Below, in pieces: positions 61,290 to 64,000 of a DNA stretch of 64,000 nucleotides. Each line of letters starts with the position of its first letter. Within the stretch, counting starts at the first letter, position 1. Under the pieces are notes generated by a model. That model was not told the origin of the DNA. It did not search any database and saw nothing but the letters and a program-made list of their open reading frames with translations. The stretch is from Bagarius yarrelli (Eukaryota; Chordata; Actinopteri; Siluriformes; Sisoridae). A program made the translations under genes and the position numbers. Location: NCBI GenBank assembly GCA_005784505.1, contig VCAZ01000021.1, positions 1,606,808 through 1,670,807 of the forward strand. Reading direction: 5' to 3'.

Positions 61290-63290
61290 AGTCAGCAAGC
61301 TCATTTTCAGCGGGTATATGGCATCTCAACCACCCACCTGCTCATCGCCTGTTTCGTAGCCGCTGAACATTTTCTGCCCGAGTCAAAACAGACAAATAGT
61401 TGGTCTGATCTTCTCCACAGGGCAGCTCTGTGGATATATGCACCCAGTACTTGCACTGGGCACAAGCGCTTCAGCCTTTCCTGGTCTGAGTCGCAGAAGG
61501 GAGGAGAACAGAAAGCCAGCAGCTCAATGGGACCACGTACCCTAGTTGGTACCTTCAGTATGTAACTGGGCCTAGGATGTCCTGTCTGAGGCTTCCTTTA
61601 GAGGAAGGCACTGCCATGCATCTCCAAAGTCTACTAAGGGGATCAACGTCTTGAGACTAACTTCCGGTATACTTAGGGGACCTTGTCCTTTTTGTCCTTT
61701 TATGGACCTTGTCCATACCTCTTGAGGTTGGGCAAGAAGAAATCTCCTTGGGAAAACTGGAGGGGTTCTGATAATATATTGAGAAACCTGGTGTTTTCCC
61801 CCTGCTGTTTGATTGTCCGGGACTCTTCCCGGGGCCTTTTTGGGGAGTGTGATGATCCCCAGACTCGTCTTTGTCCTAGAGTGCCCCAGTTGCTGTCGCT
61901 ACCTCATCACCTCTATTTTGAGCGTTGTATGAGTGGCAACTCTACATTTCTGTGCAGCGTGGTACGAGACGCTGGAAAAATGTTCCTGCCCACCATTCCT
62001 ATGTTTTTTGATTTCTTGGAACCTCTTGACGACTGATTGTACAGCATCGCCAAAAAGGCCAGAGGAGATACGCCTTATCTCTATTGCTCATCTCGGAGAG
62101 ACTGAGCCACAGATGCCTCTTAGTAGCCACCAATGCTGCCATAGCCCGGCTAAAATCCCAGGCTATAGCAGGTCAGCCTGATAGGCTTGGAGCATGCCCA
62201 TAGTATGCAGCCATGCTCCAGCTCGGCCTGCTGCAGCAGCTTTCTCTACCAAACTCATTGGATGCTTTGGGGCCCGCAAAGACGATGCCACTGTAAGAGA
62301 CAGATAGCTCGCTAACGTCTGTTCTACTTTTGGCATTGCCTGGTATCCATACTCACCAGCCTTATCTACATTGGATTATGGCAACCCATACCCACCAGCC
62401 TTGCGGAGTATGGGATCTTCCAGGGTTTGCCACCTCAGTGTGCTTATCCTAAAATAATGGGAGGCCCCTATGTAGGGGATGCATCTGAGTAGGCAGGATT
62501 CTATCGTCCAACTTACTAAAGGGATGAGTCTCCTGTAACTCAGGTGTCCAATCTATATTTAACTTGGCTGCCTCCCACCAGCTCCTCATACACTACACCC
62601 TTCAGAGGAGGATAGCTGGAGCTGGATCTCTCTTTGGGGGGAAGAATCCACAAAGCGGGCCTCCCAAATCGGTTCAACGTCTGCAGAGCTAGTGTCAGTG
62701 GGGAGAGATTCAACTGCTTCCTGATCCACTAGATCCATCTGGGATCCAAAGGACCTGTGTCTACCCAAGCCTCTGGGACTCCTCATCTGACCTACCTTCT
62801 CAAAGAGACTCAGACGGGAGCGGAGCACCCTGATGGGAAGCTTCCCACAGTGATGACAGTCAGGGCTCTCCAGCCTCAACTGTGCATGCTCCTCACCCAG
62901 ACTAATAACACATTGCAAGTGTATGTTAAACACACTGCCTAAAGCTCTGCTCTCCACTTTTTTATCGGTTTTCTTAAGGCTTTTCTGCATTATTTATCTT
63001 TTTCTGTTATTCTTTTTTACCTTTCACCTTACCAAAAGTACCTTACCGACACATACACAAGCTGAAGGAAAAGAGCTTGGACTTGTGTTGCCGGTGTTGT
63101 TTATAGAGCCTTACTTCCTGGTTGATGATGTCACTGCCCATGCTGTAACACTCTCCGATTTGTGCTCCGTTTTGAAGCACACGTGCTTCAGGTCGAAGGT
63201 TATAAAGGGCGCTCTCAAAACGTTGCTGCGCAGCTCGAGTTTCAGAAGGGGAAACCTTTTATGTCTTGTTCTGTTGCGTTAGGGAATCTG
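61290..63290 (-). mobile_element. DIRS-like retrotransposon relic: gag and tyrosine recombinase, RT missing
   Basis: The minus strand reads from right to left. 63290-63000 is a promoter/terminal-repeat-like region. From 62990 an open frame of 134 codons encodes a DIRS gag N-terminus (CVISLGEEHAQLRL, CHHCGKLPIRVLRSRLSLFE, SFGSQMDLVD). More frame-shifted gag follows down to about 61700 (for example GMLQAYQADLL). Then 61495-61300 reads LKRLCPVQVLGAYIHRAA and SDQLFVCFDSGR, the tyrosine-recombinase region of DIRS. Reverse transcriptase/RNase H between gag and recombinase is absent. Stops and frameshifts mark it as inactive. Confidence 0.75.
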
Positions 63291-63957
63291 TGCTGACTGT
63301 TTTGTCTTTATGTGTGTATGTGTTGTTAGCCAATGAGAGCTGTAAAGGCCATGATTAGACCCTGCTTCTGGCTACCATAAACAGCTTTTGACCTTTCACC
63401 CTGAGCATGGGTCACAGGGTAGTTCTTACATCAAGATTTATTCTTATGTTCCTTTCCAAACATATACACACACAGTCCAGCCCATTTCACCCTAAAGGCC
63501 CTTTTTTTTGCCAAACCTAGAGTCCTGACTCCACCACCCCTTTCCAATTGACCATCCGATTTATCAGCGGCTGAATTCTCAAAGCCCCTGGCTGCTAGTT
63601 AACCTGCACTCAGAGACCCCTCTGTAAAATGCTAAGGATTGTGGAACTGTAAAAAAGGGCCACCGTGATGTGCAATATGTCAAACAGAAGGACATTTTCA
63701 CTCTTTTCGCTACACTGCCAATGCATGGCTGAAGCCCAAGGGCATCATCCACCTCTGCTTGCTAACCCTTGTATAAGTTTCCAATTCCAGCCAGCCGCAG
63801 GATTATGAAGCTTTTTTATTATTTATTTTATTTTATCGTCAAATTATTGCAATGCTGATAAGATGGAGATGATGAGGTCCTCCTGTGTTGGACCTTGACC
63901 TGTTCTCTGGTAATAGAGCTGTCTCTGTTACTCTGTCTGACACTCAGTGGTGGTCGT
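63291..63957. other. Intergenic, GC-balanced, possibly regulatory
   Basis: Unique DNA (gccaatgagagctgtaaagg, gacctttcaccctgagcatg, ggcatcatccacctctgc). No exon was supported. Confidence 0.25.
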
Positions 63958-63987
63958 CCACACACACACACACACACACACACACAG
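63958..63987. repeat. (CA)n microsatellite
   Basis: A pure CA run near the window end. Confidence 0.9.
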
Positions 63988-64000
63988 TCCTGAGTCCTGA

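Noticed and set aside
15000..64000. Exons of rnf220 predicted from human synteny
   Set aside because: No RING or other RNF220-like exon was recognised on either strand by eye; only the adjacency hypothesis remains.

Overview
The window is a piece of a vertebrate genome, almost certainly a ray-finned (teleost) fish. It is AT-rich, has dense CA/GT microsatellites, split genes with GT-AG introns, and repeat families typical of teleosts: tRNA-headed SINEs, Tc1-like relics, DIRS and chromodomain Ty3/gypsy retroelements, and L2/Rex-like LINEs. The SINE type would fit an otophysan such as a catfish or characin, but that is only an impression. No prokaryotic operon, CRISPR array or phage is present.

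Only two protein-coding genes can be supported, both on the + strand and 2.8 kb apart. The first (8060-9430) is an intronless melanopsin, the retrogene-like opn4 type known from teleosts. It keeps the retinal-binding lysine but carries DRC instead of DRY and HPT instead of HPK. The second (12188-14129, three exons) is a complete TMEM53 with a CRE plus ETS promoter core.

Layout. 1-8 kb: a LINE relic with SGNH-esterase and endonuclease pieces on the minus strand, then two LTR-like sequences flanking a tandem array of about 150-bp hairpin-bearing units, then a SINE and a Tc1 relic. 8-15 kb: the two genes. 15-44 kb: a gene desert with many microsatellites, a perfect 39-bp-arm hairpin, a degenerate interstitial telomeric block, a foldback element, and several moderately GC-rich, motif-rich, non-repetitive blocks that look like conserved regulatory DNA (inference only). 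44.4-49.8 kb: a retroelement graveyard holding a DIRS remnant, then a Ty3/gypsy chromovirus broken by a nested LINE and a nested SINE. 50-59 kb: more desert with candidate regulatory blocks. 59.6-61 kb: long purine-rich arrays interrupted by a SINE-like element. 61.3-63.3 kb: a second DIRS relic on the minus strand.

The two genes are not known to act together. Melanopsin would be a Gq-coupled light sensor of photosensitive cells; TMEM53 is a nuclear-envelope/ER membrane protein linked in mammals to BMP-SMAD signalling. The desert may be a regulatory landscape of a neighbouring developmental gene; in human, TMEM53 lies beside RNF220, but no RNF220 exon was recognised here.
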